DNA of 30,980 nt from Chara braunii (GCA_003427395.1 BFEA01000644.1:782145-813124), one strand, 5' to 3'. Numbered from the stretch's first letter, positions 1 to 10,783 are shown. Made by a program: numbers and translations. The notes: generated by a model from the letters alone, not told the origin.

Positions 1-275
1 AGCCCAAATCACCAAGATTGCATCAAGAAGCATCTATGTGTGAAGCGCTACACTACCTACTAGTGTGAGTGTGAAAAACACAAGTTTGGAGAGCCTTAAT
101 CACCAAGATTGCGTCAAGAAGCATCCATGTGTGAAGCGCTACAGTACCTACTAGTGTAAGTGTGAAAATCACAAGTTTGAAGCTCCCAAATCACAAAGAT
201 TGCATCAAGAAGCATCTAGGAAAGAATCGGAGTACTACCTCCTAGTGCATAAGTGAAAGAGAATAGTTTGAGTAG
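1..275. repeat. 91-bp tandem repeat, three units
   Basis: Three head-to-tail copies start at about 1, 92 and 182, each with the core ATCACCAAGATTGC followed by AAGAAGCATC and a CTACTAGTG block. Units 1 and 2 are close to identical; unit 3 is more diverged after its first 40 bases. The array may continue to the left of the window. There is no coding potential. Confidence 0.9.
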
Positions 276-287
276 CCCATGGAAGAG

Positions 288-568
288 AGAAGGTGAAGTA
301 AGAGAAGATGGAGGAGAAGGGGAGAGAGATCAGGGAGATGGAGATGGAGAAGACGGGGAGGAAGACAAAGAGAGTGAAAGTGAAGAGGAAGAAGGAGGAG
401 ATGAAGAGGGGAGAGAAGAGAAGGAAGAAGGAGGGAGTGATGAGAAAGAAGAGGAAGAAGAAGGAGGAGAGGAAGAAGGAGAAGAAGAGGAATAAGCAGG
501 AGAAGAAGAGGAAGAAGAAGGAGAAGAAGAACGAGAAGAGGAAAAAGAAGAAGAAGAAGAAGATGGAG
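288..568 (+). repeat. Purine-only (GGA/GAA)n tract
   Basis: About 280 bases almost free of pyrimidines on the plus strand, built from GGA, GAA and AGA triplets. Open frames here (poly-E/K/R on plus, poly-L/F/S on minus) follow from composition and I do not call them genes. Long homopurine tracts can form triplex DNA. Confidence 0.9.
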
Positions 569-569
569 G

Positions 570-1150
570 TGAAGAAGTCTCTTCCTTCCTCTCTCCTTGT
601 TGATTCTTTGGTGTTGGTGTCCTCTTGATGAAGCTTTCTCTTCTTGCACAATCCCCCTCTTGAAAATGACTTCCTTATTCTCCAAGCCCTTCTCTCCTCC
701 TTCCTTGCTCTCCCTCAGGCTATGGCATGCTCCCCCAGCTATGGCTGTGGAGTCTTCCCCTCTAGGAGGGCTAATGGGACTCCTCTAGCCTCTCCTTCTC
801 TCCTACACCCAGGAGGGATATGACGGATCACCTCCCAAGTGTCTCTCCCACCATCACTATCCTCTAGAGTCCTCTCTACTACCTCCTTGTCTCCTCTAAG
901 CTCTCCCACTAGCATGGGTCCCTCCCTCCTCACTCCAAGTGCAAAGATGCTCCTGTGAGCTCACTTGGGCAGCATGGACACTCCTCATGCAAATGTGAGA
1001 ATGGCGGACTGCATCCTCAGCTTATGTAGGCTGAAACCAGCAGTCCGGCCAGCCCATGAGCCTCCCCATGAGCCTTGAGGTGAACCGAGGTACCCCCAAG
1101 GCAAAATTCCCTCACTAGGCCCTCCTGGAGGTACCTGGGCCTCATTTTGG
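570..1150. other. Non-coding, pyrimidine-rich, no gene seen
   Basis: C+T-rich DNA with no convincing ORF. The only structure I can point to is an inverted repeat, CGGACTGC at 1005-1012 against GCAGTCCG at 1040-1047, with a nested TCAGC/GCTGA pair. It uses the same core as the LTR hairpins further right. Confidence 0.6.
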
Positions 1151-1261
1151 CCAAGTACATGCAGTCCGAGTGGTTGGTACCAACTCGGACAGCCTCTTGG
1201 CCTACTCCGGCCTCCTTTTCGCCTCACAAATGCTGCCCCCTTGGGCACTAGGGCATTTTTA

Positions 1262-1307
1262 CTTGAAAGAAAAAGGCCTTGTGGGCCTTTTTCTTGATTT
1301 TTTCAAG
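1262..1307. other. 12-bp perfect hairpin
   Basis: AAGAAAAAGGCC (1267-1278) pairs perfectly with GGCCTTTTTCTT (1284-1295) across a 5-nt loop. CTTGA/TCAAG can extend the outer stem. It lies inside the LTR-like copy; its function is unknown. Confidence 0.6.
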
Positions 1308-2507
1308 TTTCGGCCTCTTTTGAGTAGGCGGGAGCATTTTTCCATATAGCGGCATATTTTCAGCTTTGGATCTGGCTGAGATCCAAGGCCAGCAATAATC
1401 CGAGCTACCCCCTAGTAACCCTTGCGTCAATTTTGAGCCCCTAAGTCTAGTTTTACAATTTTTGGTGCATCTGGCTCTCTTTTTGGGCCAAATGCACTAT
1501 TTTATCCTCTTCCCTCTTTTGTTTCTTTCCATTTTGGGCTGCCACCTCATTCCAGAGCTAGCCGTTTTGAGCCGGCCCACAAAAAACGGCTAGTTCCTCT
1601 CTACCATGGCATCTGATCTCAGATCCATGACCCAAAAGAAAACCGGTCACTTCCTTTTTGCATTTTCTCTCATTTTCAGCTTTTTAATTCAGATTTTATT
1701 GAATCCGGATTGCACTCCCTCATTCTAGGAGGGATGAGGTCACTGTTGGGGGTGCAGGTCCCAATATGCCGGCACACTCTCCTCCACTCTTTTCTCCCTT
1801 TTTGTCTCATTCTCCCTCCTTTTTCTCTCATTTTTCTTTCTTTTGCTTTTATTTCAGTTGTGACAAGTGTCAAAGTGCTGTGCACCCTCTTTCTAGGCCC
1901 TAAGGCCTAATTCTAGGCCAGGTTCATGGCTGTTACATGGCCGTTACATCTCGGATTTCAATAATGGCACCCCCATGCTCCTAGGGGGCTCCATTTTGCT
2001 CCCGTTTGCCCAATTTTGAGCCCCTTTTGCTCCGATTTTCTAAGGGCAGCCTTTTTCTCATGTTGAGCGTCTCAAGGCTCTATTTTCTTACGCCTTGCTA
2101 GTCTGAGATATCCCGGACTGTTGGGCAGCCTTCCCAACATCCTTATTTCACTTTTCTTTCTCCCATGGCTCTCCCACTTGCTCTCACTAGTGCTTGCACT
2201 AGTGGTGCTAATATTTTCCACCATCTAGATCCTCGATCTCGACGGTGCCGTTTGCTTGCACAATTATTCCTTTTGTTTGCTCATGGTTCCCTTGGGACAT
2301 CCCGAGTCCCCGCCATTTTCCTACATGCTAGCTCCATTTCTTTGTCCCGTCGGCGGTCCCGCCGGCGCGTATCCCGTTTTTCGTTTTTTATTATCTGGAC
2401 CCATTTGGTTCCCGACAACATTCCGGACGACGTCCCATTTTTATTTTTTTGGGTCCCATTGCCCTTGGTGGTCCCATCATTTCTACATGTGTGCCGATTT
2501 TTCTAAG

Positions 2508-2528
2508 CCGTGAGATCTCATCTCACGG
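2508..2528. other. 9-bp perfect hairpin
   Basis: CCGTGAGAT and ATCTCACGG pair perfectly around a 3-nt loop. It sits inside the LTR-like copy, close to where similarity with the right-hand copy fades. Confidence 0.6.
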
Positions 2529-3167
2529 TTGCCGTTTACCGTCTTTACTTGCCCCTTGCCGAAATTGCTCCTTTCTAGCCTTCCGGGCTTGCCGTAGCCC
2601 AATCCCCTTTGGCCTTGGCATCCCCATGCAGTCCGTAATTTCTCGGACTGCAGTCATGGTTATTTTCTACACCCACAGCCCCACAACTTGCCCCATTTTA
2701 AAAGAAAATGAAGCGTTAAATTTTCTAGTGTATCCGGTGTCGCGCGCATCGGTCCGGCACCGCACCAAGGCAGCGCGAGACCCTCCCGGTCGTGTTATGC
2801 AGGAGTTGGTTTTAAAATCGTTCGTCGCGAATATACATAGAGCTTCCATAAGCCGCTCCGGCCGAGTGCGTCAGCCATACCTCTCGCGAGCCCCTACGAC
2901 AGGATAGGGCCTACGCGAGGCTTGACTTACCTCCACGTTACGGGAGATGTCACCTCCCTTCGGTGGGCGTATCCCCGCTGAGCTACTAGTCTACAGTACG
3001 AAAGCTAATCAGTTGCAATCGCAGAGTTGGACCAGCCGAGGGCGTTTCTCGTTCGGTGTAGCATAGGGGGTACGGGTGGTAATACGCCTCTATCGGACCC
3101 GTACAAGAACCGGCATCATGGGGGGTTGAAGTCCCAAGCGCAGTTCGTTGTCGGTCGACTAGGACGC

Positions 3168-4190
3168 ATCCTACACACCACGCGCACACCACTTTACGAA
3201 CACAAAAATAAAACCTACACACACACACATATAAAATAACACAATATAAACAACGTGACAACGCTCCTAGCCCCTCGGTAGCCGCCCCATAACTTCCTGA
3301 TACGAAAATCGAATATGCGTCGCACGCAAGACTTAATATAAATACGTTCGGACGCAGGGCTATCGCATAGCGACTTGCAATGCAAACGTGCGCGAGCAGT
3401 CGCAATGAAGGCGTACTATGTGGTACCCATACTCACAAGATCCTTGTTAACCGCGAGGGTCGCGTTCGACACTCAAGTGTCGCCTGACACGCGCCTTGAG
3501 GGTTAATCTCTCGACGCTGGACAACCGCCATGCGCGGTTGAAGACCACACCCTCTTCTGCACCCTGTGCAGAGGGGTTGAGTAGACAGCTTTAAGTTGTC
3601 GTGGCGGTCAAACATCAAGGGGTTTGACTTTGACGGTTGCCACGGACTATAACGTCCAACTATAAAAACTCCAAAGAGCAAAAGATAAGGAATAGGCCGA
3701 AGGTTCCCCGCCTAGTAAATAAAATCATAGCCCTGGGGCGTTGGCGGCCTATAACAATCTCAAATATTCGCCCATATGTGTCGGTCCCTTTGTAATCCCA
3801 TAACTCTTTACACATTAGGGCGGCAAAGCGTTGCGTGCGGGGTTTTAATAAAAAGTCGCGCAGCCGAGGGCCTATCTCATACCAATCCGCAATGCAGGCG
3901 TACGCATGCAGTCGCAACGATGGCGTACTATGTAGTGCCCATAATCAAGCGGTCCCTCGTGGATCCGAGCACTGCTTATGACACTCAAGTGTCGTGAAGG
4001 TCTGATCCTTCACGACATTGCACGGCTGAAGGAATAGCCGTGCGGCCGCCACGAGATCTCCGGCCTTTGGTCTGAGCGTCTCGGTAGGCAAGGCAAATAG
4101 GCTCTGCACGAGGGAAAACCCCTCCCCTGCAGAGCCTAGGGCTAGGGATGTCCTAGACAAGGACCTCGAATCCCGGCCCAGGACCAACGT
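3168..4190. repeat. 512-bp degenerate tandem duplication, hairpin-rich
   Basis: Two units are offset by exactly 512 bases at the best conserved points: GCGTACTATG at 3411 and 3923, and the 14-nt hairpin GACACTCAAGTGTC at 3468 and 3980. Flanking blocks (GCAATGCA.., CCCATAACT) keep the same order. Sequence between conserved points has drifted, but both units have a run of short perfect hairpins downstream of the 14-mer. There is no recognisable gene; similarity between antisense frames of the two units comes from the duplication. Confidence 0.75.
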
Positions 4191-4199
4191 CCGACTAAG

Positions 4200-4950
4200 A
4201 AAAATCCTTAAGAAGTAAAACCAATAAAGGGAAGGGTCTTCCGTAGGCCTCTTAGTCTTAACCCTTGAGCAGGCTTTTAGTACGGGGTCCTTTAGCCAAT
4301 GTCAGTATTCATCCTAAGTATGCTCATATATATGCATATATAACAGGGGGAAGTATGTGACGATCACTTCTCACAGTCTCATTGGGGTCCCTCACAGCCA
4401 TACGTATATATGTGATCGCAGGCAACCAAATCCAGAATCTAATTCATAGCACATACCTGCAAATCATATCAACAAGTCAATCGACAACCCACGCACTACA
4501 CGGAGTCAACCCCAACCATCCTCAACACTCATACCCCTTGCTTTAGCCATGCAAGCCCCAACCTCCTGTCCAACCAACCTTAAATAAAAACTCAGTACCT
4601 TTGTTAAATGGTCATTCAATAAAAGTCTGGGTGAAACTATAACGAAACAAAAGAAGTCATCAGGGCTAAAGCCTTTTAGGTTGAGTGTGGAGGGTGAGTT
4701 GGAATTGAGTCGTAAGCCGACGAATCGGCAACCGACCTGTTATCAGTGATAACAAGTAATGATCCCCAAGGGATCAAGCTGAATCTAGTCCTGACCTTTA
4801 ATCAGACAACCCAAAGGACCTATAACATAAGATAGGTCAAATGCCCAGGCTAAATCATCAGCATATGGGGGATAAAACCTCCATAGCACACCTCCTTATA
4901 ATATTCTCTAGCGCCACCTGTCGAAAATAATCTCACTCTTCTGAAAACAG
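4200..4950. other. Non-coding, several short perfect hairpins
   Basis: I see no gene. Perfect inverted repeats include TGTTATCA-g-TGATAACA (4738-4754), GATCCC-caa-GGGATC (4761-4775) and GACCTAT/ATAGGTC (4817-4838). The region is more A+T-rich than the flanking LTR-like DNA. Confidence 0.55.
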
Positions 4951-4956
4951 GAAAAT

Positions 4957-5510
4957 TTCGGCAGCGCTTCTCGTAGGAAAAGTGTCCTCTCATAATTTAT
5001 ATAAGTCCAAATATGAAATCAGAAATAACCCTTAACTCTCCAAAGTCCAATTTCGTCTAACTCCCTGAATTAACAAAATTTTGGACAGCACTTCCTTTAG
5101 AAAAGGAGGCTTCCCAGAATTTTACTAAGCCATATATGAAATCTAGACAAGTTGAATTTTGAGAAGTTAGAAACCTGACCAACTCCCCGAATTAGCAAAA
5201 TTTTGGGCAGCACTCCCTTTAGGAAAGGAGGCTTTCCAGATTTTTACTAAGCCAGATATAATGAAAAAAATAAACAAGTCAAGTTTTTGACAAGCCAAAC
5301 TTTTGACTAATTCCCTGAATTAGCAAAAGTTTCGGCAGCACTCCCTTTAGAAAAGGAGGGTTCCCATATTTTTACTAAGTCAGAAAGACAAGTCAAGTTT
5401 TGGACAAGGCAAAATTTAACTAACTCTTTGGATTTGTAGAAATTTCGGCCGCTCTTCCCGTAGATAAAGTGGCTTGCCAAGATTTATACAAAGCCAAGTA
5501 TAAGAAAAGA
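4957..5510. repeat. ~120-bp tandem repeat, five units
   Basis: The units are anchored on TTCGGCAGC or TTGGGCAGC, which starts at 4957, 5081, 5203, 5331 and 5444. Each is preceded by CTCCCTGAATTAGCAAAA and followed by a short CTTT/AAAG hairpin, GGCTTCCC, TTTTACTAAGCC and ATATGAAA. Spacings of 113-128 bp and many substitutions indicate an old array. No coding frame survives across units. Confidence 0.85.
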
Positions 5511-5784
5511 TCCCAGAAAATGCGAGAATTGACCTAAGTAAGAAAAAAACTTAGCTCAGAAAATGCAGGAATTGAAACTAACTCCTATGGCTCTAGCACG
5601 TGGCGAGCGACTAAAGCAACTACTTATCAAACTGAAACTCAGACTAAGTAGTAGCCTCACTCAGTCACATGCAGGCCAAACCATAAAGGTAAGTACTCTC
5701 ACCATCCCAAAGTCAATCTGAACAAACAATAGTTCATAATCTCTCAGTGATTTATCCGATTATCCCCAACTTACACAAGGCATA

Positions 5785-6724
5785 GGTCAGGCCGCCTGAA
5801 CTTATAGAACAGCCCAACTTAGCCAGGCCTAGAGTCAGAATACCTAAACTTATAGAGCGTTCTGACTTGGCCAAATATACACAAACAGAGGGCACAACTA
5901 CTTTTCTCTTCTTTGGGCACATGACTAAACCACTCTAGTCGCCCTGGGCTGTTTAAAGTATCCAAGTTATATATACTTATCTTTACCTTTGTCTTCTAAG
6001 GCTGCATATGACTGAACTAACTTTAAGTTCAGCCTGCCCCAGTTTACCATCAATTCTATTCTTAGTTGTACTCTCTTCTAGTTGTTATACGACTATAATC
6101 AGACCACCTAAACTTATAGAACAGTCTGATTAGCTCGTTCTTAGATAGAGTAGTAATAAAGTATAGCCAAGTTATTACCATTGGGTTCCAACATGTGCGA
6201 GGCTTTGAGCCAGACCCTCTGAACTTACAGAAGAGTCTTAACTCTCTGCCAGATTTGTTTCTAACTGAGCCATTATGTGTGTGGCATCGAGTCAAACCCC
6301 CTGAACTTACAGAAGGGTCTACCTCTCTACCATGATTAATTCTTCAGACTAAAGAGCAGGAAGAGACTGAGCCACCTGAACTTACAGAACAACTTGGTCT
6401 CCTCGCTCAGAAACCAAAGAAACAAGTAAAATCCCAATGAAAACAAAGCAAACCAAGGTACCAAAACTTATTGAGCGCCCTGAGTTCTTGAAAACCAAGC
6501 ACAGTCAAACCCCTCACAGGTCAGAGCAATCACGCCACCTGAACTTACAGAACAGCCTGACCCTCCATGCAACCCATATCACTAGGTCTCCCCAAACTTA
6601 TGGGGACATCCCAGCCTTCAGAGTAACCAGACCCCCTAAACTTATAGAAGGGTCTGACTTCTCCATACAAAACCAAAATAAAACAAAGCACTGGGGTTCC
6701 CTAAACTTATGGGGACTCCCCAGC
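5785..6724. repeat. Array of eleven AACTTA-loop hairpins
   Basis: Eleven copies of a stem-loop with the invariant loop AACTTA lie at 5799, 5847, 6111, 6222, 6304, 6379, 6465, 6542, 6590-6605, 6639 and 6704. The 3-bp closing stem varies but stays paired: CTA/TAG, CTG/CAG, CAA/TTG, CCA/TGG, plus G-T pairs. Outside it most copies keep an internal loop of 3 nt (left) and 4 nt (right), then an outer stem of variable sequence. Examples are AGTCAGAA/TTCTGACT (5833-5867), TAATCAGAC/GTCTGATTA (6096-6132), GAGACTGAG/CTTGGTCTC (6363-6401), CAGAC/GTCTG (6628-6656) and CTGGGG/CCCCAG (6691-6723). A twelfth variant with loop AACTTTA and stem CTGAACT/AGTTCAG lies at 6012-6032. The function is unknown. Confidence 0.85.
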
Positions 6725-6886
6725 CTTAACAGCCCGTCAACCATTATGCAAATCAAACCCTATTCTGCCTTTCCCCAGATGCAGTTCCTTCTAACAATTT
6801 GCTTTCATGCAGTCAACAAAGCTGAAACTGAAACTTGAATAGACATTCCTTTACTTAGTCTTGTTCAGTGTCCTGAAAGTCAAACC

Positions 6887-6902
6887 AAAAAAAAAAAAAA
6901 AA
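6887..6902 (+). other. Poly(A) tract of 16
   Basis: Sixteen A residues follow the hairpin array by about 160 bases. It could be the tail of a retroposed transcript on the plus strand or an ordinary homopolymer. No polyadenylation signal is obvious just upstream. Confidence 0.6.
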
Positions 6903-9050
6903 GGTAAGGCTGCACACCATATATTCAGTCAGCGATGCAATGGGTAGTACAAATAGGGATTATAGCTCGGGTGCATAGAGGGAAACGCAAAGGTTACCTG
7001 TCAATTCCCTGCCTCCAGAGCCTCGCCTAGGCTCCGACAGAGCTCCCGCAATCGGTAGGTGGACTCCCCACAGAGTCTTGATGCGGTCCTACGGGTTGCA
7101 ATCCCGCCTGCCGCCTTCCCCTCAGAACAAGACCACAGAGTCTTGATGCGGTCCTACAGGGCTATCGAAATCATTCCCCTGACGCGTCCTCATCCCGCGA
7201 TACTAGCCTCCCTTCTTAATGCTCAGCCACTCCTCTTGGTCTCATTTTCTGCCCCGTAACAGGCTGTAACAGTTAGCAATCGTTACGTCCGTATACAGTA
7301 TTAGCTGCAACCAAGAGTAACCAGCAGCAGTATCATTTACCAACCGCAGTAGGTCAGTAGCAACAGCAACCAATGGTAGGCTGCAGCTAAGGAGGAGCCT
7401 GCAAGAGCGGCAGCAGCGCACGGTCCACGGCAACATGCAGCGGCCACAGATAACAGTAGCCCCCAACTGCAGGTGCAATCTTTGGGTGTTGCAGTGGCTT
7501 GTGGTATAGACGTAGGCCGCAGCGGACCCGTAGCAGTCAGCCGCCGTAGCAGTCAGCCATTGTTCAAGCGTCACCCGCAGCACCTAGCCTGCTCACACCC
7601 CGCAACACCAACAGTTCCCTGTGGTATGAACCTGCGGCAACAACAGTGTTTCTCGGCGGTCCACAGTCTTGTAATACACAGTCCTCCGAACAGCTCGCTC
7701 GACAGACTGTTCGGCTCACCAGTCTGCAAGCAGCTTTTACCCCTCCTTCAACACGAGGCTCCTACACACAGGGTAAGATCCCACTCGCTATTGCTTCTTG
7801 TCCTCGCTGTGTAACGGTCTTGTTCTTTGGCGGTGGACATACCTAGCCATCATCCCGACCAGGTGCAGACGCGTGCAAGCCAACACCTTCTTGGCCTATT
7901 CCGCCCCAATTTCAGTCACTTCAAGCTAACAAAAATCGGAGTGAATCTTCCGGTGGATCTCGGAGCCGTCCAGCCTCACCCTCGACGCAGCCCCCGAACG
8001 GCGTAGCAGTAGATCCCGGCTTAGCGCATACAAGATAGGAATGCACCCTCCCCGAACTGCGGAAAGATTCACCACATAGTGCGATGTTATAGTAGTGTCC
8101 AGTTCACCCCCACCTGGCCTATCTCATAGTGTACGTACTGCACCGACTAACAGGTAGGTCTCCGGTCTCACGGTCAGCCCCACGCTACTCTCTTCTTTAG
8201 TTGATCCAGGATCGAATGAATCCGCCCGTAAACGTGGGTAGGTTCATTCCTTATCCGGCCTACTACCCCCCCTCCTCCTCGGCGCAGACCATACACACCA
8301 TGTCACAAAATCCTTCGCCCCTCTCCCAAATCTGACTTCGCCATCACCTTCGCAACCCCTCAGAACCTCAAAAACCAAATTCCCTCCACCCGTTTCCTCC
8401 AGAGGCGGGTGATACCGTCACTCTTCTCCTCCCTCCATCTTCATCTTCACCATCTCCCACGAAGTTCACTTCTCCACTAACTCCTATCCTAACTCAAAAC
8501 CAACTTCGCTATCCCACTCGCCCGGTCCCAAAACCTTAAAATCACACTTCCTCCTGCCTGATTTCATCGAGGCTTGGGCGAGATAGCCGATATCCACTCC
8601 TACCACAAGCACCCCCTGCCATAGCCGCGCGCAGTCTCTCTCTTCCTACCTCATCTTCCACTAGCCCGTCGCCGGAACTATCTTCACCACGATGCACGCC
8701 CGGGACCAGAACCCGGGATTCGTCACTTCCTTCGTCCGATTCTACCGTAGAACGGACGAGCTACCTCCCTCCCTTGCCGAGCACGCACCTCGTTGCACTC
8801 CCGGGCCAGGTTCGTTCGCTACCCGCCTTCGGCCTCATCACCCCCGCTGACCCGCTCACCGTCATCAATACCGGTCCGATTAGTGCAGCGCCTACGTAGC
8901 GCTCGATTCCGCGATAAGGCGAGAAACAGAAGAATCCCAAAAATGCCCAAACCGCAAAGCCTCGGCGCCCGGGTCTTCCCCCGATTTAAATGCGTCGACC
9001 ACATATGGGCGCCAAGGTAATCTACTCTGTGTCATTCCCTTTTCTCTCGT
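6903..9050. other. Non-coding GC-rich DNA, no gene seen
   Basis: No ORF here has recognisable domains or convincing length. A 25-bp direct repeat containing CACAGAGTCTTGATGCGG occurs at 7068-7092 and 7133-7157. 7260-7560 is rich in CAG/GCAGC. GAATGAA/TTCATTC (8214-8249) forms a weak hairpin. I see nothing else. Confidence 0.5.
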
Positions 9051-9560
9051 ATGTCTCGGCGGACTCTTCCCAGGTGCAGGCGCCCTGTGGCGATTTTTAG
9101 AGGCCACTTGGCCCCCCCCTTTTTCCTTGACCTCCCCGCTTGCACCCGTCCCCCACTTCCGTCTGGGTTCATCCCCGGACTCACGGACATTATTCGTTAC
9201 GCAGCGGCAAAAAAGCCAAACCCCTCCCTTGTATCATTCCAACTTTAATAGATGTCCCAAAGGACTCCGGCCGGGGTACTGCCCCGTGGCGGCGTCGAAC
9301 ACCGCCCGGCCTGCCCCGATTTAGGAGGACGCCCCGAAATACTTTACTCAGCAGCCGGCGCCTCGCGGCATTTTCAAAGGCCGCTCGGCCTACTCCCCCA
9401 CCTATTTGCGCGTACCCCGACAAAGAACTGGGTGAAGGGGGGGGGCTTACCACTATTACTACCCATGGGCCAAAGCGGCCCCTTCGTTGTGCACGCTCCC
9501 ATTCTAGCAGATGCCCCAAAGGACACTGTCGGGGCCGCGGAAACGACCGGCCCCATGCAA
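9050..9560. repeat. Degenerate ~260-280-bp duplication
   Basis: Blocks recur in order: a GTGGCGATTTTTAGAGGCC-type block near 9087 and 9364, GCCAAA followed by a C-rich stretch near 9213 and 9469, and GATGTCCCAAAGGAC near 9251 and 9510. Offsets vary from 256 to 277, so the copies have gained small indels. Overlapping open frames are a by-product of high GC. Confidence 0.55.
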
Positions 9561-10500
9561 TTCAAATTATTTGGTTTTTACTCATCAAGTTCCCCCATCT
9601 GACTTCGAACTCGGCTCTGTATTTCACCAGTTCAAAGGTGCGCACCTACCGCGTTTCCGCGTCCACATACGGGCGCGATACTAATAATACTTAGATAAAT
9701 TTAGAAATAATATATATATATATATAAGAAAAGCAAACGGTAGTCGGGCAGGGACCACGGCACCCCTCCCGGCCGGCCCGTCAGCCCCACGCTTGGCCAC
9801 GCAACAGCAAAAGGCGAGGGGGATGGTCCCGCAGGCCCATCAACCCCTCAAGCCTTTTCGCCTCCCTCCTCTGCTCCCCAGCCGCAAGTTGTTGGCCTCG
9901 ATCCCTGCGTCTGTTACGTACCAGTCCGGTGCTGGAACCTATAGGGCTAAGCCCAGGCCTGGTACCAACAGGCCAGACACGTCTTATAGAGAGTAGCGCA
10001 CGGCCCTTGGGGCCAAGGAAACACCCTATACTACTTTCCCGGCCCACACTTGCACAAGGGACTACCCAAAAACTCACGTCGGCCTACCGGCCTTGCCGCG
10101 GTTACCCGTCCTTCGCCAAATCCATCAGGTCCCATCATCTGGATTTCCGCGTAAGTCCACACAAGCTCACTGAGTCGTCTATCGTACCACGCAGAACCAA
10201 AGAACAAGGTACCCATAGGCTAATTAATCCAATCAAAACAAAAATGACATATGCTGACAAAGATCTACGCCATGTCTGCCGGCGTAACCAAAAAGGAAAA
10301 TCACGCGCGGCTCAAACCTGCGCACCCACGTACTTTTTACTATGGTCAACCACCTAGCCAACATAAATTACAGACGAGGCCGCGCCTAGCGTGGCATACT
10401 TAAACTTTAAACCAAACTGCTTTCTGTTGTTTGCAAAGACCAGGGCGGATACCCTTGTAAGGGTATTCGCACCGACACCGGGCTGAATATCGGCTCCGGA
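9561..10500. other. Non-coding DNA with an (AT)n microsatellite
   Basis: An (AT)8 microsatellite lies at 9710-9726. The rest shows no gene, no long repeat and no strong hairpin that I can support. Confidence 0.5.
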
Positions 10501-10531
10501 TGCATCTAGAATATGTGTTTTCTCTCCCCCA

Positions 10532-10557
10532 TGCAGTCCGTTGCAACTCGGACTGCA
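10532..10557. other. GTCCG/CGGAC LTR hairpin
   Basis: TGCAGTCCG pairs perfectly with CGGACTGCA over an 8-nt loop. The same 9-bp stem recurs at 2627-2652 and 11107-11132, and an 8-bp relative at 1164-1190 (GTCCGAGT/ACTCGGAC). Confidence 0.75.
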
Positions 10558-10710
10558 ATGGGGGTCAATTCCTTAGGCCCAATGCCCCACAACTAGCCCT
10601 TACTCAAAAGAAAAAGAAACGGCCAATTCCCAAGTGCATCCGGCCTTGATTTTGGCTCCGGATGCACCTAAAACATGTGTTTCTCCTCATGCATGTATTC
10701 CATTTTATTA

Positions 10711-10783
10711 CGGTTGCAAAATGCCTTGATTTTCTTTGATTTTCTCTGCAAAAATCAAAGAAAATCAAAGTTCTTTGTAACCG
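10711..10783. other. 73-nt foldback, precursor-miRNA-like shape
   Basis: CGGTTGCAAA (10711-10720) pairs with TTTGTAACCG (10774-10783), 10 bp with one G-T. After a 5/5 internal loop, an 18-bp perfect stem follows (10726-10743 with 10751-10768) with a 7-nt terminal loop. It lies inside the LTR-like copy. The shape fits a small foldback or small-RNA precursor, but nothing shows that it is transcribed. Confidence 0.6.

Larger units (their letters stand above)
1150..2720. mobile_element. Diverged LTR-like copy (family also at 10500-12170)
   Basis: This stretch is collinear with about 10500-11660. Shared blocks include a GTCCG/CGGAC hairpin, a long C/T-rich stretch ending in AAGTGTCAA, the TATTTTCTT block, the palindrome CACTAGTGC-tt-GCACTAGTG (2185-2204), GGTGCTAATATT and TCGGCGGTCCCG. 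Similarity is patchy by eye. Both copies have the same orientation, and the sister copy abuts a polypurine tract, which suggests an LTR. I could not find both termini or a target-site duplication here, so boundaries are approximate. Confidence 0.5.

Noticed and set aside
242-685. Leucine/phenylalanine-rich minus-strand ORFs and poly-E plus-strand ORFs
   Set aside because: They are translations of the purine tract in several frames at once, with no domain or codon structure.
4062-4180. A-box-like TGGTCTGAGCG and B-box-like CTCGAATCCCGG, a possible tRNA gene
   Set aside because: The T-arm does not pair, the spacing is wrong and no acceptor stem can be formed.
8793-9694. Several overlapping ORFs up to 184 codons
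   Set aside because: GC-rich DNA lacks stops by chance; frames on both strands are equally open and the stretch is a degenerate duplication.
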